A DNA stretch of 64,000 nucleotides, taken from assembly GCA_903789595.1 (NCBI GenBank), contig CAIFEZ010000005.1, positions 95,689-159,688 on the forward strand, written 5' to 3'. A model generated the notes under the pieces. That model searched no databases. It saw only the letters and a program-made list of their open reading frames with translations, and was not told the origin of the DNA. The stretch is from an uncultured eubacterium 1-6. Its GTDB lineage: Bacteria > Bacillota > Clostridia > Lachnospirales > Lachnospiraceae. How positions within the stretch are numbered: the first letter of the stretch is position 1; every line of letters starts with the position of its first letter. The position numbers and the translations under genes were made by a program. Of the stretch, positions 51,284 to 61,015 are shown one piece after another.

Positions 51284-51637
51284 ATGCCTTATGTAATTTG
51301 GAAAGTCAACGGAAAAGAATACCGGCTGCGCCTGACAACCTTTAATGCCATTCAGGTGGAAAAGCAGCTCGGCATGGGCCTGACCGAGGCGGTCAACCAT
51401 TTGATGGATGCTACGGTGATCGTTATGATTCTGTGGGGTGCTTTGCAGCCGTACAACCACGGGATGAACCTGAGGGAAGTCTGCAATCTGTACGACGACT
51501 ATATTGCCGACGGAGGCAGCGCGGAGAAAATTGTCGATGTAATTTTGAAACTGCTGGCTCAGGTCGGCATTGGCGACACGGGTGACACCGAAAAAAACGC
51601 GGGCAGTCCGGCGGCGGACAGCAATACCGGAGCCTGA
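51284..51637 (+). CDS. Tail assembly chaperone (gpG-like)
   Basis: The 117-residue protein (LTTFNAIQVEKQLGMGLTEAVN; LLAQVGIGDTGDTEKNAG) is the short chaperone. It carries a slippery heptamer 40 bp before its stop, for making the longer form. Confidence 0.85.
   Translation: MPYVIWKVNGKEYRLRLTTFNAIQVEKQLGMGLTEAVNHLMDATVIVMILWGALQPYNHGMNLREVCNLYDDYIADGGSAEKIVDVILKLLAQVGIGDTGDTEKNAGSPAADSNTGA
51592..51598 (+). other. Programmed -1 frameshift site A AAA AAC
   Basis: The heptamer is in the correct phase (0-frame AAA 51593-51595, AAC 51596-51598). The -1 frame is open from here through 51981. It is the same heptamer as in PP1. Confidence 0.82.
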
Positions 51638-51981
51638 CGGAAGCAATCCTTGCGATAAAGGACGACGCGCTGGAAATCGGTATCCCATCCGGCCGGTTCT
51701 GGAACATGACCTACCCGGAGGTTGTGGATGAGATCAACGCCTTTTACCGCCGCCGGAAAGCCGAAACCCGTGACCGGGAACAGCTCCGGGCGAAGATGGA
51801 TTACCAGCTTGCCCAGCTGATCGGCGTTATGTTCCATGAACCAAAGAAATACCCGAAGTCGCTGAGCGCCGCCTACCCGGACTTATTCGGCGATTCGTCC
51901 GGCGGCTGGCAGGAAAGCAAGGCGCAGTGGCAGAAATATGCCGCAGAATTTAACCGGCAGAGGGAGGTGCGGAGCACATGA
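51598..51981 (+). CDS. Frameshift extension of the tail chaperone (gpT-like)
   Basis: In the -1 frame the sequence reads RGQSGGGQQYRSLTEAILAI...FWNMTYPEVVDEINAFYRRRKAE and ends at 51981, about 127 residues. The WNMTYPEVVDEINAFYRR motif is characteristic of the long chaperone in this phage group. An internal ATG at 51706 is less likely. Confidence 0.82.
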   Translation, partial: RGQSGGGQQYRSLTEAILAIKDDALEIGIPSGRFWNMTYPEVVDEINAFYRRRKAETRDREQLRAKMDYQLAQLIGVMFHEPKKYPKSLSAAYPDLFGDSSGGWQESKAQWQKYAAEFNRQREVRST

Positions 51982-54404
51982 CCGTTGAAGAACTGCAGAT
52001 TATCATTTCGGCCAAAACTGAAAAAGTGACGGCAAAGATTGACAAGCTAAAGGAAAAAATCGCAAGTGTGCAGCCAAAAAAGGCTGCCGACGTGAATGTC
52101 ACGACCAGCAAGGCGCAGGGTAACCTGAAAAAGCTGCAGGCAGAGATTGGCCGGACGCAGGCGAAGATTGATAAACTGAACCAAAAGATGGCCGGCATAT
52201 ATGAAAAGCAGGATGCTATTGTAAATAAATATACCGGCCTTCCGAACCTTACCGGCATGACGAAAGACCAGTCATTTGATTTCATGGTTGGCAACGACCC
52301 GCAGATGCAGAAGCTGAATGCCCAGCTTGACCAGCTGGACGCACAGACGGCTCCGCTGAAAGCCCATCTTGCCGAAGTGCAGGCACAGATTTCTGCTGCT
52401 GGAAATGCTTCAGGTGCCGCGGCTGAAAAGACCGGCCGGCTGAGCCGGAGCATGAAAAACGCCAGCGGCAATATCCGGCGCGCAGGTCAAAGCAGCGGGT
52501 ATTTTGGCAGAATGACCCGTCGAATGTTGCTGAGTATGCTGCTCTACCGGGGTGTGTCATTTGTCTTTCAATCTATTTCCGAGGGCTTTCAGAATATGGC
52601 GCTTGGGAGTTCACGGGCCAACAGCACCATGTCGCAGCTTGCGTCAAGCGCTCTGTACCTTAAAAACAGCATTGCAGCCGCACTGATGCCCGCACTGCAG
52701 GCACTGACACCGGTAATTGTGCGAATAGCGGATGCTATTTCATGGGCAGCGAATAAAATAGCAATTTTTATTGCGCAGATAACGGGTCAGAAAACGGTAA
52801 CCATTTCAAAAAAGCCTTATGTGGATTATGCAAAATCTATTGATAAAGCAGGTACCAGTGCAAGCAGTGCCAATAAGAAAGTGAAAGAGCTTCAGCGTAC
52901 GATCATGGGGTTTGATGAGCTCAATGTCCTTAATAAGGATGTTAATAGCATCACTGGGGGCTCTGGTCCCAAAAGTCAAAGCCCAGATTATAGTTCTATG
53001 TTTGAAACTATAAAAACTCCGGCGCTAAAAGGGTTTGAAGATTTCAAAAAAAGGATCAAGGGCTTTTTTGATACTTTAAAAGATGGCTCCGGCAAAGCAC
53101 AGAAAGCGTTGGACAAGGTAAAAAACAAGGCTTCAGAAGCTGCAAAAGAACTTTCTAAAGTCAAACTGCCAGCCTTAGGGGCATGGAAGATTCCAGAGTT
53201 TCCAAAAATTAAAGTTCCTGCTCCAGATACAAGTGTTTATGACAGAATAAAAAAACGATATCAGCAGACAGTCCGCGCTCCCACTTTTGCTCGGCCAACG
53301 GTTCCGTCACTTTTATTGGCTGATTTTTTAAAAAGTAAATCCCAGTATCAAAAAAAAGTTACGGCTCCAACTGTTATACATGCTACAGCTCCAGCCATTG
53401 TAATGAATGATTTCATAAGCAGCAGAACAGAGTATCAGAAAAAGATCACGGCTCCAGAAATGCAAACTGCAACGGCACCCGCCGTTAACCTCAAATCAAA
53501 ATTTGAACCGTCTATCCAAGCAGCAAAGCAAAAGATTTTTGAATTTTCAGCATCAACACAGATAACAGTTTCAGCGTGGGGACAATCAATTTCTAATATA
53601 TTTAAAAAATCCTGGAGTTATGTTTCAAACTCCACAGCTACAAGTTTGTCTGGAGTAAAAAATACAATTCGGGGATGGGGCACATCTTCATCCGGTGCTT
53701 TTACTAAAATAGGCGATAATATTATGATTAACACACGAAAAACATTTGCCTATATTCCAACTGCTGTAATCGGCGGCCTAAAAGCAGCAGGTAAAGTAAT
53801 TTCCAGTTGGATTCCGTCTGTCTCAAAAGGCTTTGTTAATTTTGGAAAAAATCTTATGCAAAATGCAGGCAAGACAGCAGAAGGTATGTATTCCAGTTTT
53901 GTTGCGGGCTTATCTGCCATGTGGGGGCAGTTTACCGGTTTTATGAGCGGGGTGGGCAAAAAAATCAATGAAGTCTGGATAGCACATAAAAGCTGGGTTG
54001 CACCCGCTGCTGTTGATCTGATTGGCCTAGGAGCGGCGGCCATAGCCGTTACCGGCGGAGCTGCGGCTATTCCGGCCATAGCAGCCTTAGCGCCGGTGGG
54101 ATTAGCAGCAGGCGGCCTTGTAACGGGTCCGACGTTTACCATGACCGGTGAAGGAAAATATCCTGAGGCTGTTCTGCCTTTAAATGACGATGTATATTCG
54201 CGCATTGGCAAAGGAATTCAAAATAGCGGCAATGGCAGCGTTTCAGATGAAGCTGTCGAATTGCTGCATTCCATAGATCATTCGCTGAAGCAAGGCCATT
54301 CGATTAATCTTCGGATGGATGTTGACGGAAAGCCGTTTGTGAACCGAATAATAAAAGAAGTAAACAACCGGAATAAACGGTATCATCCTGTTTTGCAGGA
54401 TTGA
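51978..54404 (+). CDS. Tape measure protein
   Basis: The 808-residue protein has an N-terminal coiled coil (about 1-125), hydrophobic segments (RRMLLSMLLYRGVSFVFQSI; LAPVGLAAGGLVTGPTF) and a C-terminal KYPEAVLPLNDDVYSRIG. Base composition becomes AT-richer from about 52,730 to 53,700, where Ala/Pro/Thr-rich near-repeats occur (SQYQKKVTAPTV, TEYQKKITAPEM), suggesting a recombined middle. Confidence 0.88.
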   Translation: MTVEELQIIISAKTEKVTAKIDKLKEKIASVQPKKAADVNVTTSKAQGNLKKLQAEIGRTQAKIDKLNQKMAGIYEKQDAIVNKYTGLPNLTGMTKDQSFDFMVGNDPQMQKLNAQLDQLDAQTAPLKAHLAEVQAQISAAGNASGAAAEKTGRLSRSMKNASGNIRRAGQSSGYFGRMTRRMLLSMLLYRGVSFVFQSISEGFQNMALGSSRANSTMSQLASSALYLKNSIAAALMPALQALTPVIVRIADAISWAANKIAIFIAQITGQKTVTISKKPYVDYAKSIDKAGTSASSANKKVKELQRTIMGFDELNVLNKDVNSITGGSGPKSQSPDYSSMFETIKTPALKGFEDFKKRIKGFFDTLKDGSGKAQKALDKVKNKASEAAKELSKVKLPALGAWKIPEFPKIKVPAPDTSVYDRIKKRYQQTVRAPTFARPTVPSLLLADFLKSKSQYQKKVTAPTVIHATAPAIVMNDFISSRTEYQKKITAPEMQTATAPAVNLKSKFEPSIQAAKQKIFEFSASTQITVSAWGQSISNIFKKSWSYVSNSTATSLSGVKNTIRGWGTSSSGAFTKIGDNIMINTRKTFAYIPTAVIGGLKAAGKVISSWIPSVSKGFVNFGKNLMQNAGKTAEGMYSSFVAGLSAMWGQFTGFMSGVGKKINEVWIAHKSWVAPAAVDLIGLGAAAIAVTGGAAAIPAIAALAPVGLAAGGLVTGPTFTMTGEGKYPEAVLPLNDDVYSRIGKGIQNSGNGSVSDEAVELLHSIDHSLKQGHSINLRMDVDGKPFVNRIIKEVNNRNKRYHPVLQD

Positions 54405-54433
54405 AAAAGCAGGCGGTTCTATCCGCCTGCTGC

Positions 54434-55333
54434 TTATTTACTTTCCGATGAAATGTCGACGTATTGTGCTGTAAAATATGGGATGCTTACGCTGTTTCCC
54501 AAAACGGTTGTATATGTTTTGATTCCGTTTAATTCTCCGTATACGGTAATAATGTCGTTTTCCAGTATGCGGCTTTCATCTTTACTTTTTGGAGTATACT
54601 CAACGTAAATATTATCGCTCCATGTGTCATATTCTCCTTTTGTCACACTAAGAAGAATAACGTCTGATCCCCAATTTTCCTCAATCTGACTAACCTGACC
54701 GGTAAATTTGGCTTTTTTGCTTTTGTAATCATTGGGTTTTCTGGCGACACTTTTATATTTGAACGATTGGCACTCAGATTTATATTGGGTGGCAGCATCA
54801 ACAAGTTTTTGTGATTCTGTAGTTTGTTTAGCATGACTAGATGTCTTCCCGGATGCTTGCTTTTGAGAGGATACGGATTTAGAAGAAGACGCAGATCCTG
54901 ATGCAGAGCTTAGAACTGCGGCATTGCTTGAAAATGATTCACTACTTGCTGTTGGAACAGCGGTAACTCCTTTTGTGGCAGATGACCCCAGCTCACAAAA
55001 GTATGTAACAAAAGCGATCAACGAACAGATAATAAGTGGCCATGCCTTTTTATGCGCGTTTATCCTGACAGCAAAAAAAGCGGCTAAGACGAAAAAAGCA
55101 ATTGCAGAGAATATCCCTATTGGCATATAGCCGGTGTAATTTCCTAAGCCAACAAGCATTGCAAATTCGAAGAAACCAACTATGCAAAGATAGATTATTA
55201 GAATTGCCTTTTGCCACGTTTTTAAATCTCCATGCAAAATTCCTCTTTTTTTAATTTTGGAACAACTATATTGATCTTGCGGCTCTTGATTTTCTCCCGG
55301 TAAATGTTCCGGTGTTCCATATGCTCCCATCAT
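54434..55333 (-). CDS. Membrane protein with extracytoplasmic OB-fold-like domain (cargo)
   Basis: The 299-residue protein has three membrane helices (about 40-62, 68-90, 95-112) and a Ser-rich linker (120-165). A C-terminal domain reads SVARKPNDYKSKKAKFTGQV...NDIITVYGELNG, like tRNA_anti-like/OB-fold lipoprotein domains. It is reversed relative to tail genes and inserted between tape measure and distal tail genes, as lysogenic cargo often is. GGGAGGGG precedes the start. Possible roles are surface modification or superinfection exclusion; neither is shown. Confidence 0.65.
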   Translation of the reverse strand: MMGAYGTPEHLPGENQEPQDQYSCSKIKKRGILHGDLKTWQKAILIIYLCIVGFFEFAMLVGLGNYTGYMPIGIFSAIAFFVLAAFFAVRINAHKKAWPLIICSLIAFVTYFCELGSSATKGVTAVPTASSESFSSNAAVLSSASGSASSSKSVSSQKQASGKTSSHAKQTTESQKLVDAATQYKSECQSFKYKSVARKPNDYKSKKAKFTGQVSQIEENWGSDVILLSVTKGEYDTWSDNIYVEYTPKSKDESRILENDIITVYGELNGIKTYTTVLGNSVSIPYFTAQYVDISSESK

Positions 55334-55419
55334 TATTCCCCTCCCGCCAATATTCTATCACGGCAAGAAAGTTTGTCAAGAAAGCGCCTGAGATGGGCGC
55401 AGAAAGGAAGTAACTGAAA

Positions 55420-55578
55420 ATGGACAGCAAAGAGTTTTTCAAAAGATTGCAGCGGCATTGCAAAAAAGTAAAGCAGCACTGTGCTGAATGCTGCTTTAGA
55501 GATTTTTGCTATTGTGTCCCTACAAATTACAGCGATGAACTTTTAGACGCTTCGGCTGATAAGCTTTCTTCCGAATGA
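55420..55578 (+). CDS. Small Cys-rich protein (52 aa)
   Basis: ATG 55420 has GAAAGGAAG 9 nt upstream. The protein has CKKVKQHCAECCFRDFCYC, six Cys in 20 residues, typical of a small metal-binding or disulfide peptide. It is convergent with, and overlaps, a reversed Cys-containing gene. Function unknown. Confidence 0.5.
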   Translation: MDSKEFFKRLQRHCKKVKQHCAECCFRDFCYCVPTNYSDELLDASADKLSSE

Positions 55579-55760
55579 TGTACAAGAGGGCAGGGTCTAT
55601 CTACTGCCTGCATACCATAGCACTTTTTACCTTGCTGTTGTAATGAGCAGTATGAACCTATAAGTTTCCGATTACCATTAGAATCGGTTTCGTACACATA
55701 TCGGATAGTTGTGTTTATTCTATAGCGCCAGCATTTGAAAGTCCTGAATTCTTCGGTCAA
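55527..55760 (-). CDS. Small reversed protein (77 aa)
   Basis: TTG start with GGAAAGAAGGGA upstream on the minus strand. The product has RYRINTTIRYVYETDSNGNRK and CYGMQAVDRPCPLVHH, like a small beta protein with Cys. It may belong with the reversed membrane protein as cargo. Family unknown. Confidence 0.45.
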   Translation of the reverse strand: MTEEFRTFKCWRYRINTTIRYVYETDSNGNRKLIGSYCSLQQQGKKCYGMQAVDRPCPLVHHSEESLSAEASKSSSL

Positions 55761-55871
55761 ATTTTTCCCTTCTTTCCGACGTTATTCTACATCAGCAAGG
55801 AAAATATTTCAATCTTAGCGCCGTCCATACCGGGCGGCGCTGTTTTATGCCCTTTAAAGAGGTGAAATCAT

Positions 55872-56237
55872 GTGACGCTAGCACAAATTCTGGCCGTCAA
55901 CGGAATAACGTTAAAGACCCCTGCAAGTGTTACATACGGATTGCAGGATATCTCCGGCCCGGATGCCGGGCGGTCCCTGGACGGCGTGGCGCACACGGAT
56001 TTTGTTGCCCAAAAGGTGAAGCTCACCTGCAAATGGGCGGCAATGCCCGCTGCGGAAGCGTCCGTACTTTTGCGGAATGTCGACGGCCAAAATTTCAGGC
56101 TGACCTATTTCGATATTAAGAGAAACGCCATGCGGACGGCCACCTTCTATGTTGGTGACCGCTCCGCTGAGGTTGGGCAGCTCCTTCCGGACCAGCAGAT
56201 CGTAAAGAATGTATCCTTTAACTTTATTGAGGTGTAA
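55872..56237 (+). CDS. Small tail protein after tape measure
   Basis: The 121-residue protein (VTYGLQDISGPDAGRSLDGVAHTDFVAQKVKLTCKW...NFRLTYFDIKRNAMRT) matches the small distal-tail beta proteins found upstream of the large tail-associated protein in this phage type. GTG start with AGAGGTG upstream. Confidence 0.7.
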   Translation: MTLAQILAVNGITLKTPASVTYGLQDISGPDAGRSLDGVAHTDFVAQKVKLTCKWAAMPAAEASVLLRNVDGQNFRLTYFDIKRNAMRTATFYVGDRSAEVGQLLPDQQIVKNVSFNFIEV

Positions 56238-56239
56238 AC

Positions 56240-58006
56240 ATGTATCCAACATCAGACAGCTTTAAAAAGATCATTACCCACAGCAGGCGAAAATTCCATG
56301 CCGGTGCCCACGTGGATTTTGCCGATGGCACCGGTATCGAAATCGACAGCCGAAACATCATGGCTGATGGTGCCATGCAGATTGATGATGCCGTGTCGGA
56401 CACCAGCGCATTCGAACTCGGTTCCGCCATTATCAATGAATTGCAGATGACGCTGAACAACTACGAAGGGGAATTTAACCGGTTTAATTTTAAGGGTGCC
56501 GTCATAAAACCGTGGGTAGGCGTAACAACTGCGGTCCATTGGAAAGACGGGGAAATCATTGAGAAAATTCCCAAAGGTGTTTTTAATGTGCTGTCGGCTC
56601 CTGCACGCGGATCTGCCATACAGCTCACGGCTGAGGATAACCTCTCAAAATTTGATGTGCCTTATTCCCGCAGCACGCTGGGCTATCCGGCAACGCTGGG
56701 GCAGATCGCGGCAGACGTTTGCTCCGTATGTGGTGTGAAATTAGCAACGGCTGCATTCCCAAACAGTACCTATTCCGTTGCAAAGCGCCCGTCGGATTCG
56801 GCGGTAACCTGCCGGGAAATCCTCTCCTATGTCGCCCAGCTCGCCGGGTGCTTTGCCCGGTGCAATACGGGCGGCGCTGTGGAAATCCGTTGGTATGAAA
56901 CCGGCGATGCAGATTATGATATCGGAAACCTGCCGGTGAACCTGACTATCAGCGACAATGACACCGTAATAACCGGTGTGCAGATTCAGGGGAATGACGA
57001 TTCCAATACCGTGTATTCCGCCGGCACAAATGACTTCGTGCTGCGGATCCGGGACAATCCGCTTGCGCAGGATAATTTGCAAAGCCTTGTAAACACACTC
57101 GGGACGAAGCTGATTGGAACGGCATTCCGCCCGTGTGAAGCGACCTCGCTTTCCAATCCTGCCATTGAAGCCGGGGACATTTTGCATATGACCGATAAGA
57201 GCGGGAATTCCTACCGGACCTTCGTCACCAAAGTGGAGTTTTCAGTCGGGGAAAATGAAACTTACTATGCTTCCGCCGAATCCAAAGAGGAAAACCAATC
57301 CCAGCGGTTTTCTAAGGCCGACAAAGCACAGGCAGCGGCAGATAAAGCCCAGCAGACAGCCGATGAAGCAAGCGCCGGAGTTGAAGAAGCCAAAACGGAG
57401 ATCACACAGCTTAATGGAGAAATCACGCTGAAAGCCGACAAAGGGAAACTGATTGCCGAAATCAATATCTCTCCGGAGGCAATCAAAATCAGTGCAGATA
57501 AGCTGGAGCTTAATGGCCTTGTCAAAATCTCCAATTTGAGAAACGGCGACACGACAATTGACGGAGCCTGTATCAGCACTGGCAGGATTGAAGCAAATGA
57601 CGGTTCATGGTGGCTCGATCTTGACAGCGGAAAATTTTATCTGAGCGGCGGCACGTTTAAAGGCGATCTGCGGCTTCCCGGAGGGGCGGAAATAACCGGC
57701 CCCGAATGTGGAGAAGCAAGCGGTATGTTTTTGAACGGATCTGAAATCCAGATCGGCGGGTATCAAGGCAGTATGCAAACAGGTAATGTTTCCGTGAAGG
57801 GAAATCTCGGAGTAACCAGAGATCTGTATGTGGAAGGCGACCTGTCTATGTTAGGCGACCTGTCTATGGACGGCGACCTGTCTATGGACGGCGACCTGTC
57901 GATTAACGGCCAAACGGGCGAAACGCACGACGTTAAGGTTATGGGCGCGGGCGGAGACAAAGTAGGCTTGTCGTTTAAAAACGGACTATTTACCGGAACA
58001 TATTAA
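56240..58006 (+). CDS. Phage minor structural/tail-associated protein
   Basis: The 588-residue protein has an N-terminal distal-tail-like domain (KKIITHSRRKFHAGAHVDFADG; TLNNYEGEFNRFNF), a coiled coil near 355-390 and a repeat tract GDLSMDGDLSMDGDLSING near the C-terminus. It probably forms part of the tail tip. The repeat tract is encoded by four 18-bp units. Confidence 0.78.
   Translation: MYPTSDSFKKIITHSRRKFHAGAHVDFADGTGIEIDSRNIMADGAMQIDDAVSDTSAFELGSAIINELQMTLNNYEGEFNRFNFKGAVIKPWVGVTTAVHWKDGEIIEKIPKGVFNVLSAPARGSAIQLTAEDNLSKFDVPYSRSTLGYPATLGQIAADVCSVCGVKLATAAFPNSTYSVAKRPSDSAVTCREILSYVAQLAGCFARCNTGGAVEIRWYETGDADYDIGNLPVNLTISDNDTVITGVQIQGNDDSNTVYSAGTNDFVLRIRDNPLAQDNLQSLVNTLGTKLIGTAFRPCEATSLSNPAIEAGDILHMTDKSGNSYRTFVTKVEFSVGENETYYASAESKEENQSQRFSKADKAQAAADKAQQTADEASAGVEEAKTEITQLNGEITLKADKGKLIAEINISPEAIKISADKLELNGLVKISNLRNGDTTIDGACISTGRIEANDGSWWLDLDSGKFYLSGGTFKGDLRLPGGAEITGPECGEASGMFLNGSEIQIGGYQGSMQTGNVSVKGNLGVTRDLYVEGDLSMLGDLSMDGDLSMDGDLSINGQTGETHDVKVMGAGGDKVGLSFKNGLFTGTY
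57836..57907 (+). repeat. Four 18-bp tandem repeats in a tail gene
   Basis: Units start GGCGACCTGTC at 57836, 57854, 57872 and 57890; the second and third are identical. They encode GDLSM-type hexapeptides and keep the frame, so copy number could vary without frameshift. Confidence 0.85.
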
Positions 58007-58020
58007 GGGGTGACTAACAC

Positions 58021-59664
58021 ATGACCGATATTGATATTACTTTAAACGCGTGGGAACAAAACTATGTGCCGGTACTGGCCGTGCAGGGCGAGTCGGAAGG
58101 CCGGACAATCAATGCGGCGCTGGTTGACCGCACCGGGCAGACTGACGGCTCTTTTAACGCGGCAAGCGTTGACAGGCCGATTGACCTTACGGGAGCTACG
58201 GTGCGGCTGTACTGCAAGAAGCCGGACGGAACGCAGACTTTAAGCGACGGGACAATTACGGACGCGGCAAACGGGAAAGCCTCGTTTGTGCTTCCGCAGC
58301 AGGCCACGGCAGCCGTCGGAAACGTTTCAGCGCAGATTTACATAACCAAACCGGATAATTCCGTGCTGAAAGTGATCGGTCTTACACTGGTGGTACAGGA
58401 ATCCGATCTTGACAGCATTGAGAGTTCCGACGAGTTTGACAGTCTCGTAAAGGCCCTGAACAGTGTGGAGAAGTCTGTAACCGACGCGCAGACCGCCGTA
58501 GACAACGCCAATACGGCAATTTCAACGGTGACGGCAAATGAGGATACGCGGCAGGGCAATGAATCGACAAGACAGGCCAATGAAACCACCCGGCAGTCGC
58601 AGGAAACAACGAGGCAAAGCAATGAAAGCCGCCGCAAAACTGCCGAAACTTCCCGCACAGATGCCGAAACCACCCGTGAAAGCAATGAATCAGCGCGGAA
58701 AACGGCAGAACAGGCAAGGGCGGCAGCGGAGGAATCCCGTGTCACTGCCGAAAATAAGCGGCAGACGGATACCGAAGTGGCAATTTCCAGCGCGGACACG
58801 GCCACAAGCGGCGCTAATAGTGCCGCGAGCGCAGCCAGTACGGCGGCGGACAATGCCAACCATGTACCGCAGTACGGCGACAACGGCAACTGGGAAAGCT
58901 GGAATGGAACGGCTTATGCGGATGCCGGAAAACCATGGAAAGGCGAAAAAGGCGACACCGGCGAAAAGGGAGACAAAGGCGACAAGGGAGATCCGTTTGA
59001 GTACAGCAAAAGCTACGATACTTTATCGGCCTTAGAATCCGCCTATCCTTCCGGTGACAGCAAAGGGCACCTTGTCGGGGAAGTAGCGTATATCTGGAAC
59101 GGCTCCGCGTGGGAAGCAACGTCGGTAGACCTGACCGGGTATCAGAAGACAACGGACGCAGATAAAAAGTACGTTCCGCAGACCCGAACCATTCTTGATC
59201 TGCCGTTGTCAGCTAATATTACTTTGGCTCAGTTGATTGCAAAGGGTATTGCATCGGGTGACGGATCTGGAAAAGCCGAAAACGCTGTAAATGCTGACAA
59301 TGCCGGAAACGCCTTAGAACTGGATGGCACACCCGCAGCAGACATTATTGACCCCGGACATAGCTTTGGCCCCAGCGGCTATACCGCACTGCCCAACGGA
59401 TTAATATTGGAATGGATAACGGGTTCAACAGGTTACGTTATGGGGGGAAATCGATACAACGAAATTCTGCAACCTCAAACGATTACAGATCCGATGTTCG
59501 TTATTGGAAAAATGGTTCCAGATGATCGGAATATTGGGAGTGAGTATAAAGAAGAAGTGGCCTTAAATAAACACGGTGAAATAGAACTGTCTGCTTATCC
59601 GGAAAGCGCAGACATAAATTTTGATTATTTTGTGCTGACAATTGGAACGCGGGAGGATAAATGA
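58021..59664 (+). CDS. Tail fibre / BppU-like baseplate protein with coiled coil and collagen-like stretch
   Basis: The 547-residue protein has a BppU-like N-terminal domain (about 1-130). A long polar coiled coil (about 150-270) is made of ETTRQSQETTRQSNE-type repeats. A collagen-like KGEKGDTGEKGDKGDKGDP follows, then a C-terminal domain from about 325. It is the probable receptor-binding fibre. Confidence 0.82.
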   Translation: MTDIDITLNAWEQNYVPVLAVQGESEGRTINAALVDRTGQTDGSFNAASVDRPIDLTGATVRLYCKKPDGTQTLSDGTITDAANGKASFVLPQQATAAVGNVSAQIYITKPDNSVLKVIGLTLVVQESDLDSIESSDEFDSLVKALNSVEKSVTDAQTAVDNANTAISTVTANEDTRQGNESTRQANETTRQSQETTRQSNESRRKTAETSRTDAETTRESNESARKTAEQARAAAEESRVTAENKRQTDTEVAISSADTATSGANSAASAASTAADNANHVPQYGDNGNWESWNGTAYADAGKPWKGEKGDTGEKGDKGDKGDPFEYSKSYDTLSALESAYPSGDSKGHLVGEVAYIWNGSAWEATSVDLTGYQKTTDADKKYVPQTRTILDLPLSANITLAQLIAKGIASGDGSGKAENAVNADNAGNALELDGTPAADIIDPGHSFGPSGYTALPNGLILEWITGSTGYVMGGNRYNEILQPQTITDPMFVIGKMVPDDRNIGSEYKEEVALNKHGEIELSAYPESADINFDYFVLTIGTREDK

Positions 59665-59705
59665 GCAGATCACGGGGCAGGACTACGCCGCGTAAAATAT
59701 TTTGC

Positions 59706-59749
59706 GGAAAGTTGCTCTCTTGGGGGCAACTTTCCCCGGTTTTTACCGG
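59706..59749 (+). promoter_or_regulatory. Hairpins before the endolysin gene
   Basis: A perfect 10-bp stem GGAAAGTTGC/GCAACTTTCC (59706-59735) is followed by CCGG-TTTTTA-CCGG. With no T-run it is more likely an attenuator or RNA-stability element than a simple terminator. Confidence 0.45.
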
Positions 59750-59770
59750 TAGGGTGAAAGGATTGATTTT

Positions 59771-60643
59771 ATGGCAATCAAGGGCATTGATATCTACAAC
59801 GGGACAGGCCGCCCGGATTTTGCGGCGGTCAAGCGTGCCGGTATCGGCTATATAATCCACAAGGCGACGGAGGGCGTCAATTTCGCCGACGCATCCTTTG
59901 CCGCCAACATAACCGCCGCCCGTGCCGCAGGCCTGTCCGTAGGCGCCTATCACTTTCTTCGGGCGACGCCGATTGACCGCCAGGCGCATGACTTTCTGGC
60001 GGCAATTGATGGCCACGGGCCTTACTGCTGCCTTGCGATCGACGTTGAAAACCCGCGCAAGAATGGTGTTACCATCCCGGAAATATCCAGTCTGGGCAAG
60101 GCGGCCATTACCGCCCGTGTTATCACGATCTGCAAAGCCATCCGCGCAGCAGGATACACCTGCCCGGTGTACGTCTATTCCAGCGCGTCATGGCTCCGGA
60201 GCTTAATTGACGTGGATGCCTGCCGCAAAGCCGGTCTGCTGATCTGGGGCGCGGCTTACAGCCGTGCGACGCCGGACAACACCGACCGTTCCAACGCTTA
60301 CGATATGTGGCAGTGGAGCAGCAGGGGAAGCGTCCCGGGGATCTCCGGCAGCGTCGATATGGATGTGTGCTATAAGGGCATCAACACAGTTTCCGCGCCG
60401 AATTACACCTGCGACACATCCGGTACTGTCGAGATCGCCCGCGGAAAAGCGTATCAGGCGGAAATTATCTGTAAAGATGCGCCAAAGGTTGCTGCCGGGA
60501 CGCCGGACGAGGTAACCATCCTGCCGCGCAGCAGCGGCGGGGGAAAGTGGTATTACTACTTTGTCCCGATCGGCAAGCCCGGCGACTGCGTGGGCATCTA
60601 CATCAACGGCGGGCCGAAACAGTTCATGGTTCGCGTGAAATGA
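59771..60643 (+). CDS. GH25 endolysin (N-acetylmuramidase)
   Basis: Residues 1-190 are a GH25 lysozyme: GIDIYNGTGRPDFAAVKRAGIGYIIHKATEG, VGAYHFLRA and CLAIDVENP, with the D-x-E catalytic pair. WQWSSRGSVPGISGSVDMDV closes the domain. The C-terminal 85 residues probably bind the wall. It hydrolyses peptidoglycan glycans during lysis; holin genes follow. Confidence 0.9.
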   Translation: MAIKGIDIYNGTGRPDFAAVKRAGIGYIIHKATEGVNFADASFAANITAARAAGLSVGAYHFLRATPIDRQAHDFLAAIDGHGPYCCLAIDVENPRKNGVTIPEISSLGKAAITARVITICKAIRAAGYTCPVYVYSSASWLRSLIDVDACRKAGLLIWGAAYSRATPDNTDRSNAYDMWQWSSRGSVPGISGSVDMDVCYKGINTVSAPNYTCDTSGTVEIARGKAYQAEIICKDAPKVAAGTPDEVTILPRSSGGGKWYYYFVPIGKPGDCVGIYINGGPKQFMVRVK

Positions 60644-60653
60644 GGCGGGAAAA

Positions 60654-60983
60654 GTGCGGGACTGGATTGTGAAGTATTGGCTGGGCGCCCTGTTCGGTGC
60701 CCTGACGGGTGCGATGGGGTGGGCCGTCAACCGTCTGCGAAAGCGGCAGAAGGCGCAGGAAGCAGAGCAGGCGGCGATTAAAGAGGGGATGCTTGCACTG
60801 CTCCATGACGGACTTTTCCGCGCTTGTTCTATTGCCCTGACAAAAGGCAGAATAAATGTAGATGAAATGGATAACATCAACTATCTTTATAAACCATATG
60901 CAACGTTGGGCGGTAATGGGACAGGCAAGCGGTTATTTGAGCGCGTCAATCAATTGCCGATAGAATCGGCTGAAAAACAATAG
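60654..60983 (+). CDS. Holin-like / lysis-module membrane protein
   Basis: The 109-residue protein has an N-terminal helix (YWLGALFGALTGAMGWAV), then a basic segment and KEGMLALLHDGLFRACSIAL...YKPYATLGGNGTGK, a pattern of small lysis-cassette proteins next to GH25 lysins. GTG start. Confidence 0.65.
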   Translation: MRDWIVKYWLGALFGALTGAMGWAVNRLRKRQKAQEAEQAAIKEGMLALLHDGLFRACSIALTKGRINVDEMDNINYLYKPYATLGGNGTGKRLFERVNQLPIESAEKQ

Positions 60984-61015
60984 CTGGGTAAACCCCGGCA
61001 GAAAGTGTGATACTT

